NCBI RefSeq assembly: GCF_009901525.1
Contig: NZ_CP019288.1
Coordinates: 2,323,501-2,387,500, forward strand
Reading direction: 5' to 3'
DNA: 64,000 nucleotides
Origin: Kordia antarctica
Lineage (GTDB): Bacteria; Bacteroidota; Bacteroidia; Flavobacteriales; Flavobacteriaceae
Shown: positions 45,232-55,000 of the stretch, piece by piece
Layout: every line of letters starts with the position of its first letter
Numbering within the stretch: the stretch's first letter is position 1
The notes under the pieces: model-generated
Told to the model about the DNA's origin: nothing
The model's input: the letters and a program-made list of their open reading frames with translations, nothing else
Database searches by the model: none
Program-made: the position numbers and the translations under genes

Positions 45232-45396
45232 TTATTTTTTCTTAACTTTAGATTGAGATACAATAGATGGTCCTTTTTTGTTGGACTTTGTTACTACTGA
45301 ACTTGCTTTTGTAGTACGTGATGCTTTTTTCTTAGCTTTTAATTCTTCAGCTTTTTTACGTACATCATTCGCTTTATTTACTTTTGTTACTGCCAT
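45232..45396 (-). CDS. Small very basic protein
   Basis: Start 45396 (MAVTKVNKAND) gives 54 residues, about one third Lys or Arg, with Ala, Ser and Thr filling the rest. An upstream in-frame Met at 45468 is less likely. Such short Lys-rich proteins in Bacteroidota are often nucleic-acid-binding or ribosome-associated, but no domain is recognised. The terminator at 45181 follows it. Confidence 0.6.
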   Translation of the reverse strand: MAVTKVNKANDVRKKAEELKAKKKASRTTKASSVVTKSNKKGPSIVSQSKVKKK

Positions 45397-45559
45397 ATTA
45401 AAAAAATTAAATAGTGATACAAATATTTTTTTGTTTTGGTTATGACACAACATAAATTGTAAAGTCACAAAAAAAATTAAAATATTTTTTACAATTGAAA
45501 TAGTGTTGAAAAAAACTAAATCATTTCCCGAAAAACACTAGGCTTAGGACTCATTAACC

Positions 45560-45588
45560 TTGAAATTTAAAAAAATTAAACTATCTTG
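45560..45588 (+). promoter_or_regulatory. Bacteroidota-type promoter
   Basis: TTG at 45560-45562 and TATCTTG at 45582-45588 are separated by 19 bp, close to the TTTG-N19-TAnnTTTG consensus of Bacteroidota sigma-70. The start codon of the 2OG-Fe(II) oxygenase gene is 30 bp downstream. Confidence 0.45.
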
Positions 45589-45617
45589 TTTTCTCAAAGA
45601 AAAACCGTCATTCCATT

Positions 45618-46205
45618 ATGTCCATAAACTACTCTTTTGGTCTTCCACTGAAACACAACTTTGCAGAATACGTATATTATCAAGGATTATTTCTTCCGCA
45701 TGAAATAGATAGAATCCTCAACTTTTGGGATGATGATAAAACGATAAAAGCCACACTTGCAGGAGAAAACAAACATGACGATGAATTGCGAAAAAGTTCC
45801 GTGATGTTTATTGACAATACGCCAGAAAATGATTGGATTTATAAAAAATTGGCGAGTCTTGCGATTACCTGTAATAATGAACGCTATTGGTTTGATTTAT
45901 TAGGTTTTCACCAAGAATTACAACTGACACGCTATTCAGAAGGCGATTTTTTTGATTGGCATATGGATTTTGGTCCTGGAGAAATTTCAGCACGAAAACT
46001 AAGTATGACCATTCAATTATCAGATGAAAATGATTATGAAGGTGGCGATTTGCAATTTATGATTAATCATAAAATAGTAGCTGCGCCACGAAAAAAAGGC
46101 ACGATCATCATTTTTCCGTCATTTATTATGCATCGTGTGACGCCAATTACAAAAGGAATTCGTCAATCAATTGTTGGTTGGGTTTCTGGTCCGCCGTATA
46201 GATAA
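45618..46205 (+). CDS. 2OG-Fe(II) oxygenase (PKHD-type hydroxylase-like)
   Basis: The 195-residue protein has the iron-binding HxD motif in WHMDFGPGE (about 114-122), the distal His in PSFIMHRVTPI (about 169-179) and the 2-oxoglutarate-binding Arg in GIRQSIVGWVSGP near the end. This is the double-stranded beta-helix dioxygenase fold, PKHD-type. The substrate is unknown. A likely promoter lies just upstream. Confidence 0.88.
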   Translation: MSINYSFGLPLKHNFAEYVYYQGLFLPHEIDRILNFWDDDKTIKATLAGENKHDDELRKSSVMFIDNTPENDWIYKKLASLAITCNNERYWFDLLGFHQELQLTRYSEGDFFDWHMDFGPGEISARKLSMTIQLSDENDYEGGDLQFMINHKIVAAPRKKGTIIIFPSFIMHRVTPITKGIRQSIVGWVSGPPYR

Positions 46206-46215
46206 TCCGTAAGCA

Positions 46216-46608
46216 ATGAACAAAGAAATTAACACATGTAATACTTGCGGAAGCGAATTCTATACGAAGACTTCTAAGATGAAAAATATATGTCCTGAAT
46301 GTGCGCATCAGATATACAATCGTCATCGTTGTTTTCACAAATTTGAGGATGGAAGATGTATAAAGTGCTATTGGAATGGTAAAACTTCGGCATATGCTTT
46401 AAAATTGAAAAAACAGAATCGTAAAAAAATCAAAAATGCAAAATTAAATGTCGTGCTTGGAATTATTGTAATAGCTATAGGAATTATTTTTATGTTAATA
46501 GGTAAATTGTATTGGGGAATTTTTGGAGTTACAGTTGGTTCATTATTTTTAATAGAAGCAAAACGATATAATAAGCAATTATACAAGAGAAATAACTACA
46601 TTGAGTAA
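46216..46608 (+). CDS. Zinc-ribbon membrane protein
   Basis: The 130-residue protein has CxxC and related Cys pairs in its first 55 residues (CNTCGSEF, CPECAHQ, CIKCYW), which look like zinc ribbons. A basic stretch and two adjacent transmembrane helices (about 75-95 and 97-110) follow. No specific family is recognised. It lies 10 bp after the oxygenase gene. Confidence 0.65.
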   Translation: MNKEINTCNTCGSEFYTKTSKMKNICPECAHQIYNRHRCFHKFEDGRCIKCYWNGKTSAYALKLKKQNRKKIKNAKLNVVLGIIVIAIGIIFMLIGKLYWGIFGVTVGSLFLIEAKRYNKQLYKRNNYIE

Positions 46609-46618
46609 CTTTTCGCAA

Positions 46619-47968
46619 ATGGAATTTTCTATAAAAAAAATAGTATTGATATGTATTGTTATTTCAAGTTTGTCTTTGAAAGCGCAAGACTTGAATGACA
46701 TCTTTGCGAATTGCCTTATTTCAGATACGGAAAGTAATATTACACGAGAAAATCCGATTCGAATTATCGCTATTGATGAAGCAAATAATCGCATCAAAAC
46801 AAATTATACTGCACTTGAAAATTTAGTAGTAAAAGCCACGGGAAATCAATCGTGGTTTATCACGCAAAGCGAAGAAGCGTCTACGATTGTTGAAATTTTA
46901 AATGTTGATGTAACTTCTGGTTGGATTACGCTTGGCGAAACCTACTCAGGGTTTTTCAATATGGACGAAGGCGAAACGTTGGAGTTTTTTAATCCGTTTG
47001 TCAATTATGAAATCATCAATAACAAACCATTATTTGAAAGCTATCCAACACATATAAAAGACGAATACATCAATTACATTCAGTCTGGTGGAATCATTAA
47101 AAGAGCCGAAAATGACTATGTGTTATTAACGCCTGTGATTTTTGGCGCACATGAAAAAAGAACCATTTATTACGCGACAAGTGCTGATTTGGAAAATTGG
47201 ACGTTTCACGATGAAAAAATACTCGGCTCGGAACAAATTCCATTCGCAAAAAAGATAGGAAATGTATTTAGCACAGGAAATCCATTAGAATTGAAAGATG
47301 GCACTTTTTTGGTTTTACTTGGCGTAGAACAACCAAACGGAAACTACACATCCGCGTATATGATTCTGAACAAGGAATTAAAAATTGTACAAGCGCCACA
47401 AGAAATCAAAATTCCTGAATGGCAAGGCGAAACTCAAAATAGTTTTCCGTTGGCAATTACAAAACATAAAGGCGTTTTTAGAGTATTATTTCATCGAAGA
47501 AGTGCAAAGTTTATTGAATCAGAAATTCATGAAATTACTACAAAGAATATTCTAAAAGCATTTGATAAAAACAACGAAATTATTTCTTCAAACATAATTC
47601 AAAAAGCGAAAATCGAAACAGGTTATCTTCACGGGAAAGCAGATGATGCAAGTTATATAACGTTCAATTCAGAGTTGCATATATTGCTTGGAAGCGAAGA
47701 ATTACCTTCTGAATATTTAACTTCTTTTAATCGTGAATATGGTTTAATGAAACTCGAAAATAACGAATGGATTCATGACAAACGAAGTCCATTAATCGTA
47801 AATCCAATGACAATTCACAATAAATATCCTGAATACGAATGGACTTCCGATCATTTAGGCGGATTTATTTCTCCAATATTTCATGAAAACTATTTGTATT
47901 TATTTTTAACTTTCGGAACGGATAATCCTGATTATTTACTTTCGGGAGTTAAAGTTAAGTTGGACTAA
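46619..47968 (+). CDS. Secreted beta-propeller-like protein
   Basis: Start 46619 (MEFSIKKIVL) gives a signal peptide ending near SLKAQD; an upstream TTG start is less likely. The 449-residue protein then has a short N-terminal domain and repeated blades with patterns such as YATSADLENWTFH and LELKDGTFLVLLGV. These resemble the five-bladed propellers of GH43/GH32-type glycosidases. Catalytic acids cannot be assigned, so a carbohydrate role is only possible. Confidence 0.6.
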   Translation: MEFSIKKIVLICIVISSLSLKAQDLNDIFANCLISDTESNITRENPIRIIAIDEANNRIKTNYTALENLVVKATGNQSWFITQSEEASTIVEILNVDVTSGWITLGETYSGFFNMDEGETLEFFNPFVNYEIINNKPLFESYPTHIKDEYINYIQSGGIIKRAENDYVLLTPVIFGAHEKRTIYYATSADLENWTFHDEKILGSEQIPFAKKIGNVFSTGNPLELKDGTFLVLLGVEQPNGNYTSAYMILNKELKIVQAPQEIKIPEWQGETQNSFPLAITKHKGVFRVLFHRRSAKFIESEIHEITTKNILKAFDKNNEIISSNIIQKAKIETGYLHGKADDASYITFNSELHILLGSEELPSEYLTSFNREYGLMKLENNEWIHDKRSPLIVNPMTIHNKYPEYEWTSDHLGGFISPIFHENYLYLFLTFGTDNPDYLLSGVKVKLD

Positions 47969-48093
47969 ACATATTTGATTTTAAACATAAAACAACATTC
48001 AAAACTATAGCTTGGGTTTTATAAAATGTAGTATATTTCAGTATTCTAAGTAATTTTAACCAAGTGCAACACTGTACAAAAACTATTTTTATC

Positions 48094-49308
48094 ATGAAAA
48101 AGTACATCTACTTTGTATTCATACTCGTATTGAATTCTTGTGGTTCACAAGTAGTTTCAACTCCTAAAAATGAAATCACTAATACTAAAAAAACGCATAA
48201 TGAAATATTAGTTCATGGAATTGATCGTTGTCTATCCTACGGACGAAGAACTAAAGGGACGTTTGGTTTTGTGAATACTGAAGGAAAAGAATTGTTTGGG
48301 AAAACATTTCGGAATTGCTCCAATTTTTTCGGAAACTACGCAAATGTATATAAAGACTCCGCATTTGGTTATGTTGACAGAAAAGGAAACGTAAAATTAT
48401 TTCCAGCATATGATATTGTATATTGGTATACAGATAGTATTGGGTACGCTGCAAAAAATAATAAATTAGGACTCATTAACAGAGAAGGAAAGCTAAAAAC
48501 TGATATTGAATATGATGATATACAATTTTCTGACGAAAGTTATTTTACGCTAAAGAAAAATAATAAATGGTTTATTGTTGATGGCAACGGAAAAAAAATA
48601 CTACACGATTCTATTCATCTCAAAGCCTCTTTTGTCTATGATGGCAATGCAATTTATCTAGATATAATTGATGCAGATACAAAACAAGGAATCGTAAGCA
48701 TGAATGGCGAAATCATTGTCAAAGCCAAATACGATGAAGTCACTGGCTATTTTTCAAATGGATTCATGCATGTGACCAATGAAAACAAAAGCGGTTTTGT
48801 CAACAAAAAAGGGGAAGAAGTAATTCCATTGATTTACGATCAACTGAGTTATGATTTTAAAGAAAATTTAACTGCGGCAAAGAAAAATGGAAAATGGGGT
48901 TTTATCAATGCTAAAAACGAAGTCGTAATAGATTTCGAATACGATCAGATAACCCAATTTTCAGAAGGATTGGCAATGGTTACAAAAAAAGGAAAAGCAG
49001 GATATATTAATAGCGCAGGCGAAATTATTATTCCTATAAACTTAAAATCTACTTGGCGAGGTGATTTCAGTGAAAAGCTAGCAGTTTTCAAATCAAGCAA
49101 TGGCAAATATGGCTACATTGATAAAAATGGAAAAACCGTTATTGCGCCAATTTACGATTCAGCATTGGCATTTAAAAATGGATTTGCGTATGTGAAAGTA
49201 AATGGAAGTGCCGGATTTATTGATAAAAAAGGTGCATTTGCCGTTGATCCAAAGTATTACGAAGTCTGGTCGATACAAGAAGGCATTTCACGCTATTTTA
49301 TCAAATAG
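48094..49308 (+). CDS. WG-repeat lipoprotein
   Basis: Start 48094 gives a lipoprotein signal (VLNSCGS). The 404-residue protein is built from WG repeats, seen as KNGKWGFINAKNEVVIDFEYD and GKYGYIDKNGKTVIAPIYD, about eight to ten copies of roughly 40 residues. Such proteins are surface-exposed in Bacteroidota; partners are unknown. It stands alone in the plus direction. Confidence 0.85.
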   Translation: MKKYIYFVFILVLNSCGSQVVSTPKNEITNTKKTHNEILVHGIDRCLSYGRRTKGTFGFVNTEGKELFGKTFRNCSNFFGNYANVYKDSAFGYVDRKGNVKLFPAYDIVYWYTDSIGYAAKNNKLGLINREGKLKTDIEYDDIQFSDESYFTLKKNNKWFIVDGNGKKILHDSIHLKASFVYDGNAIYLDIIDADTKQGIVSMNGEIIVKAKYDEVTGYFSNGFMHVTNENKSGFVNKKGEEVIPLIYDQLSYDFKENLTAAKKNGKWGFINAKNEVVIDFEYDQITQFSEGLAMVTKKGKAGYINSAGEIIIPINLKSTWRGDFSEKLAVFKSSNGKYGYIDKNGKTVIAPIYDSALAFKNGFAYVKVNGSAGFIDKKGAFAVDPKYYEVWSIQEGISRYFIK

Positions 49309-49370
49309 CAATAGAATATAACAACTATGCTGCACGAAAACTGATTGAAACTAATAACAACATAACAATC

Positions 49371-50132
49371 ATGAAAATCATCGATTTATCCAAACCAATT
49401 CAATACAACAAAAATGATCCTTGGTTTATGAAGGTAAAAATCAAGCATAAACCACACCGAAAAGCTAAATGGTTAATTCGTGTTTTAGGATTGCCTTTCA
49501 AGCTATTTCCGAAAGGATTTACAGGTTGGGCAGATGATACGATTCAGAAAATGGGCGTGCATTCCACAACTCATATTGATGCGCCTTGGCATTATTCACC
49601 AACTGTAAACGGCGAAAAAGCAAAAACAATTGATGAAGTTCCGCTCGATTGGTGTTTTGGCGAAGGAATTGTAATCGATATGAAACACAAAGTAGATTTT
49701 GATGCGATTACAGTAAAAGATATTACTACTTTTTTAGATGAACAAAACTTAACAATTGAACCCAAAATGATTGTATTAATCAAAACGGGAAGAGACAAAT
49801 ATAACGGCACAAAAGATTTTCACAAAATAGGAACTGGTATGAGTGCCGAAGCAACGGAATGGCTTATTGATAAAGGAATTAAAGTTATGGGAATCGATTC
49901 TTGGGGCTGGGATTTACCATTGCCATACATGTTACAAAAAGCAAAAGAAACTGGAAACTCAGAATTATTTTGGGAAGCACATTTGGTCGGACAACGGAAA
50001 GAATATTGTCATATGGAACAACTCGTCAACTTAGACGCGCTTCCATATACAGGTTTTAAAATTGCCGTATTTCCGTTAAAAATTGTGGGTGCTTCTGCCG
50101 CGCCTGCGAGAGTTGTGGCGATGATGGAGTAA
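49371..50132 (+). CDS. Cyclase family protein (kynurenine-formamidase-like)
   Basis: The 253-residue protein has the metal-binding signature HSTTHIDAPWHY (about 64-75) of the cyclase/KynB family, with further conserved parts KTGRD and GIDSWGWD. Members are metal-dependent hydrolases acting on amides or cyclic compounds. The substrate is not readable; no kyn genes are near. Confidence 0.85.
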   Translation: MKIIDLSKPIQYNKNDPWFMKVKIKHKPHRKAKWLIRVLGLPFKLFPKGFTGWADDTIQKMGVHSTTHIDAPWHYSPTVNGEKAKTIDEVPLDWCFGEGIVIDMKHKVDFDAITVKDITTFLDEQNLTIEPKMIVLIKTGRDKYNGTKDFHKIGTGMSAEATEWLIDKGIKVMGIDSWGWDLPLPYMLQKAKETGNSELFWEAHLVGQRKEYCHMEQLVNLDALPYTGFKIAVFPLKIVGASAAPARVVAMME

Positions 50133-50219
50133 TAAAATCACGCTGACGTCAAATAGTATATTACTTTTAAATGTTTGGTAGAAACAATAAAAATCACGAA
50201 TTTTAATAAAAAATAGAAG

Positions 50220-50453
50220 ATGACGGCTTTGGATAAAATAAAAAATAGATTGATTGATCAAATTCTAATTACTAAAAATGAAGAATTGCTTTCTACGATA
50301 GAAAACCTGTTTAGTTCAACTGAAACAGAAGAAAAACTTGTTTTAGATTCATATCAATTAGAAATGTTAATGATGAGTGAAAAAGATATTGATGAAGGGA
50401 AACTTATTTCTGAATCTGACTTAGAAAAATTAGATGCTGAATGGATGGATTAA
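50220..50453 (+). CDS. Antitoxin of a ParE/RelE-type pair
   Basis: The 77-residue acidic protein is placed directly before, and overlaps by 13 bp, a ParE/RelE-type toxin gene. Its C-terminal part (DEGKLISESDLEKLDAEWMD) is acidic and helical, as in antitoxins that wrap the toxin. No DNA-binding fold can be named with confidence. Its role is inferred from context. Confidence 0.7.
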   Translation: MTALDKIKNRLIDQILITKNEELLSTIENLFSSTETEEKLVLDSYQLEMLMMSEKDIDEGKLISESDLEKLDAEWMD

Positions 50454-50752
50454 AAGTTTTTTGGACGCAGACAGCGAAAAGACAAAGAGATCATATTTTT
50501 GAGTATTGGAATAATAAGAATAAAAGTAAGTCCTATTCAACAAAGCTAAATCTAGCCATAAGAGAACGTATTCAGTTACTCAAAAAACAACCTGAATTTG
50601 GAAAGAAAATATATTTTAAAAATATTAGAGCAGTTTCAATGAGACATTATTCTATTATATACAAAATCAATCAACTCAATATAATCATCATAGGGTTTTG
50701 GGATAATCGTCAAGACTCCGAAAAACTCCTAAATTTTTTGCGTAACGCATAA
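50441..50752 (+). CDS. ParE/RelE-family toxin
   Basis: The 103-residue protein has the ParE/RelE fold pattern: VFWTQTAKRQRDHIFEYW at the start, KQPEFGKK in the middle, and MRHYSIIYKINQLNIIIIGFWDNRQ at the end, where Arg residues normally act. It starts within the antitoxin gene (13-bp overlap). Whether it poisons gyrase or cuts mRNA cannot be decided here. Confidence 0.85.
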   Translation: MDGLKVFWTQTAKRQRDHIFEYWNNKNKSKSYSTKLNLAIRERIQLLKKQPEFGKKIYFKNIRAVSMRHYSIIYKINQLNIIIIGFWDNRQDSEKLLNFLRNA

Positions 50753-50755
50753 AAC

Positions 50756-51709
50756 CTACATCGCCAAAATCTCCACCTTTTTCTTTTTAAAAGGTTTCAA
50801 TATATTTTCCGCCAAAGCTTTATCAATCCATTCCATTGCTTTTTGTTTATCGCCTTTATGCTGAAATATTTGTGCCAAACGGTAATATGCCCACGACACA
50901 GGAACGCCATCTTTAGAAGTATAATTAGTAATGTATAAATACAAACACTTCTCCCCTTTTTCGAGTTGAATATTATAATCGGCTGCTACTTTACCAATTT
51001 GGTAATGCATTGCGTTTCGTTGGTGTTTTTTGTGTGATTTTTCAATATTTGCAATGGCTTTCAAAGGCTGTTCTTGTTTTTCATATAAATTCGTTAGTTT
51101 ATCATAACAGGTTAATGAACCGCCAATTGCAATGGCTTTTTTGTAGAATTTCTCCGCCAATTCAGGCTCATCATCGTATTCATAAATATAGCCTTTTGCT
51201 AAATAACCATCTACTTTGGAAAGATTTTCAAGCTCGTTGGCATATTTCATAGACTTCCGAACGCTTCCGCCCAAAAGTCCTGGCAATTGCATATACAATT
51301 CTACCATTGCCCAACGTACATCAATGTGATTTGGATCGAGTTCGGCAGCACGATTAAAGGAACTTTTAATATCGCCTATCAAACTCAACGCTCTAAATTT
51401 ATTAACAATTAATGCTTTCATGCCCATTGCGCCACCATATTTATAATGATAATTAGCGTTTGCATTGTCCATTTCTACTAACTTCTCGTAGTTTTCAATG
51501 GCATTATCCCAATTTTCACGATATCCGAAAGAATCGCCCAAAAGTTCAATTAGTTGGCGATTATTTGGCGATTTTTCTAAGGCAGATTTTATAATAGTTT
51601 CCGCTTTGCTGTATTGTTTATTTTCAAATAATTGTTCAACACGTTCCGTTGTTGTTTGACTCATTAAAAACATCGGAATACACAAAAGGATTAAAAAGTA
51701 ATACTTCAT
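50756..51709 (-). CDS. Secreted TPR-repeat protein
   Basis: The 317-residue protein has a signal peptide (1-18) followed by about seven tetratricopeptide-type helix pairs (for example KYGGAMGMKAL, RWAMVELYMQLPG, AYYRLAQIFQHKGDKQKAMEWIDKAL). These form a scaffold for protein binding in the periplasm or outer membrane. Partners are unknown. It converges with the toxin gene (3-bp gap). Confidence 0.8.
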   Translation of the reverse strand: MKYYFLILLCIPMFLMSQTTTERVEQLFENKQYSKAETIIKSALEKSPNNRQLIELLGDSFGYRENWDNAIENYEKLVEMDNANANYHYKYGGAMGMKALIVNKFRALSLIGDIKSSFNRAAELDPNHIDVRWAMVELYMQLPGLLGGSVRKSMKYANELENLSKVDGYLAKGYIYEYDDEPELAEKFYKKAIAIGGSLTCYDKLTNLYEKQEQPLKAIANIEKSHKKHQRNAMHYQIGKVAADYNIQLEKGEKCLYLYITNYTSKDGVPVSWAYYRLAQIFQHKGDKQKAMEWIDKALAENILKPFKKKKVEILAM

Positions 51710-51746
51710 TCGTTTTATATTTCTTTTACACTAGCAGTTATTGTTC

Positions 51747-51754
51747 CAAAGATA
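51747..51754 (-). promoter_or_regulatory. -7 element TATCTTTG
   Basis: On the minus strand this reads TATCTTTG, a full match to the Bacteroidota -7 consensus TAnnTTTG, 38 bp before the TPR gene start. No clear TTG lies at the usual distance upstream. Confidence 0.4.
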
Positions 51755-51830
51755 CTATTTCATCTGTTTATATAAATTGTTTTTTTTTGGAAGATGATTT
51801 ATATAAAAATTCAATCTTCATTTTTCAAAT

Positions 51831-51885
51831 TCAACTTCAACTTCGATTTCGATTTCATTTTCGATTTCATTTTCATTTTCATTCC
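51831..51885. repeat. Degenerate hexanucleotide repeat tract
   Basis: TTCAAC, TTCGAT and TTTCAT/TTTCGA units follow one another with drift over about 55 bp. It looks like a decayed microsatellite; no function is evident. Confidence 0.45.
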
Positions 51886-52048
51886 CAATTTTTGGAACAC
51901 TCTTTGTTTATTCTTAAATTATAACATCACGTTAAGACATATTTACATTAAAATACTTACTTTACATACGCAAAAACGGAATTTGTAGTTTTATATAGAA
52001 ACAACGGAGAAATACGTTTTATAGTGCGACTTTAATAATGAATTAAAA

Positions 52049-52069
52049 GATTCCTGCCTGCGCAGGGAA
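52049..52069. repeat. REP-like hairpin before the A2M gene
   Basis: ATTCCTGC and GCAGGGAAT pair with one bulged base around CTGC. It ends 6 bp before the start codon of the alpha-2-macroglobulin gene, so it would lie in the mRNA leader. CCTGC-GCAGG hairpins of this type recur in flavobacterial genomes. Confidence 0.5.
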
Positions 52070-52074
52070 TTATT

Positions 52075-55000
52075 ATGAAAAACATCCTAGCTATATTTAT
52101 GATTGTATTATTTAGTCAACTCTCAAATGCACAACAAGAATATTCCAATCTTTGGAATGAAGTCACTGCTTTGGAGAAAAAAGGCTTGACTAAATCCGCT
52201 TTTGAAAAAGTTTCTGACATTCACAAAAGAGCCAAACGCGATCAAAACAATCCGCAAATTATCAAAGCATTTCTGCACAAAGCAAAGTATCAATTGATTT
52301 TGGAAGAAGATGCACAGTTGACAATTATCAACGATTTAAAAGCTGAAATAAACACGCAATCTTTCCCAACAAAAAATATTTTAGAAAGTATTTTGGGCGA
52401 TTTGTATTGGCAATATTTCTCAAACAATCGGTATCAATTTTACAATCGATCAGAAACTGCTGAAAAAGTAGACGCCAACGATTTTAGAACGTGGGATTTG
52501 AATACATTATTTAAAGAAATATTTGTTCATTTTAAAGCGTCTCTCAAGAATACAGCTCAATTGCAAAAGCTAGATTTATCAGCATATGATGCAATTTTAA
52601 CACAAGAAAAAGGTTCTAAAACATTTCGCCCAACAGTATATGATTTCTTAGCTCACAATGCGCTTGACTTTTATAAAACAAGCGAAAATAACATTACAAA
52701 ACCTTCCGATACGTTTGAAATTGACGACACAGAATATTTGTGTGATTCCAAACTATTTTCGGAAATGAATTTGATGACGAAAGATTCGCTTTCGCTAGAA
52801 TTTAAAGCACTTGAAACCTATCAAGAATTAATTCGTTTTCATTTAAAAGACAAATCGCCTGAAGCATTAATCAATGTAAATATTGAACGTTTATATTATG
52901 TTCAACAAAAAGCAACATTTGATGATACAACAGAAAAACTGATTGAAGCATTTCAAAACGAAAAAACGACATATCAATCGCATCCGTATTCGGGAATGTA
53001 CGACGCAGAATCAGCCGTTTTACATCAACGTTTAGCTGCTAATTATGCAGAAGATCGCACAGAAAAATACCAATGGGAATATAAAAAAGCATTGGAACTT
53101 TGTGAAGCTGTGATTTCAAAATTTCCGAACAGCATTCCTGGAGAAAAATGTAAAATCATTAAAGAAGGAATTTTACAACCAAGTTTAGAAATTACCACAG
53201 AAATATTTAGTCCGATCAATCAACATTCTAAAGTATTGATCAATTATAAAAATGTGGAACGCATGTATTTTACATCACGTAAAATATCGAAAGAACAACA
53301 CGAACAACTTTCTAAAATATATGATAAAAATCAACGGTATGCATATATACAAAAACTAACTATTGACCAAGCGTGGAATGCAACATTGCCAACCGAAAAC
53401 GATTATCAGTCACACACTACGGAAATCGCTGTGCCACCATTGGCAAACGGTTCTTATATAATTACCGCTTCTCCAACAGAGAAATTACTGAGAGTTTTCT
53501 TTGCATACGGAATCGTACAAGTTACCGATATTGCAGTTACCAATAAAAATGCAGGTTCTAATTACATCTTTCAACTTACCGATAGAAATAATGGAAAACC
53601 AATTCCGAATCAAGAAGTAACTATTACGTATCAATTAGGATATAGAGGCGAAAAAGTAACTAAAAAATTAACGACAGATGCTTCAGGAACTGTCGTATTG
53701 GAAGGTAATAGAGCATATAATTTCAATAACGTAGAAATTAACGTTTCTTCAGAAAATGATGTTGCCTATTTTGGTGAATTTAATTTTTATTCAAGGTATC
53801 GAGGTGAAAATACAGATGTTATAAAAACACTCTTTTTCTTTACAGATAGAAGCATTTATAGACCTTCACAAATTGTATACTTCAAAGGAATTCTTATTGA
53901 ACGAGAAGGAAAGAAATCTAAAGTCCTTGCCAACGAAAAAGTGGAAGTTGTTTTCCGTGACGCGAATCATCAAGAAGTAAAAACAACAACATTTACCACA
54001 AACGAATACGGTTCTATTAAAGGTGAATTTGTAATTCCAAATAGCGGCTTGACAGGGAATTTTTCCATCATCGCAAAAACAAGCGATAAAACTCTTGGAA
54101 CTACTAATTTTTCTGTGGAAGAATACAAACGTCCAAAATTTGAAACTAACTTTTTACCTATAACAGAAACATTTTCGGTAAACGACACCGTAATTGCCAA
54201 AGGAAATGCAAAAGCATTCGCGGGAAGCAATATTTCAGATGCAAAAGTTACGTATACGGTAAAACGTACGCCGCGCTATCCGCAATGGGTTTATTGGAGA
54301 AATCCGTATGTAAACTCAGCTTCACAACAAATTACAAGCGGAGAAACAACGACAGATGCTTCTGGAAATTTTGAAATTTCGTTTAAAGCGATTCCTGATG
54401 CAAGTGCCGATAAAAAATTATTACCTGTTTTTGATTATGAAATTAACGCAGATGTTATAGATATTAATGGTGAAACCCGAAGTACTTCAACAATTGTTCA
54501 CGTAGGTTATCACACTTTAAAAGGAAACGTTATTGTTGATAGTAAGTTAGATGCGACAAAGAAAGATCACACACTTGAAATTATTACCAAAAACTTAAAC
54601 AACGAAAAAGTTGCTGCAAAAGGAACGATAACCATTCACAAATTACAAGCACCAAATCGTGTGTTGCGAAAACGCAGATTGGGAATTCCTGATTATGTTT
54701 CCATACCTGAAACTGAATTCAAAAAATTATTTCCGCATGAAGCTTTTTCAAAAGAAGAAGTTGATTTTAAACAATGGAAAAAAGGTAAAAAGGTAGTAAC
54801 CGAATCATTTGATACTGGAACATCAACCAAACTCGAATTAGGCAATATAAAACGTTGGGAATCTGGAAAGTATGTGATTGAGTTGACAATGATTGACGCA
54901 AACGGGAATGAAATAAAAGATATTGTATTTACCGATGTTTGGAATCCGAACGATAAAACGACAGCAGACAATAAATTGTTAGAAGTTTCTCTTGACAAAG

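Larger units (their letters stand above)
51710..52074. other. 365-bp divergent intergenic region
   Basis: It holds a minus-strand promoter element for the TPR gene (51747), a degenerate hexanucleotide repeat tract (about 51831-51885, TTTCrA units) and a REP-like hairpin (52049-52069) just before the alpha-2-macroglobulin start. No gene is seen. Confidence 0.5.
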
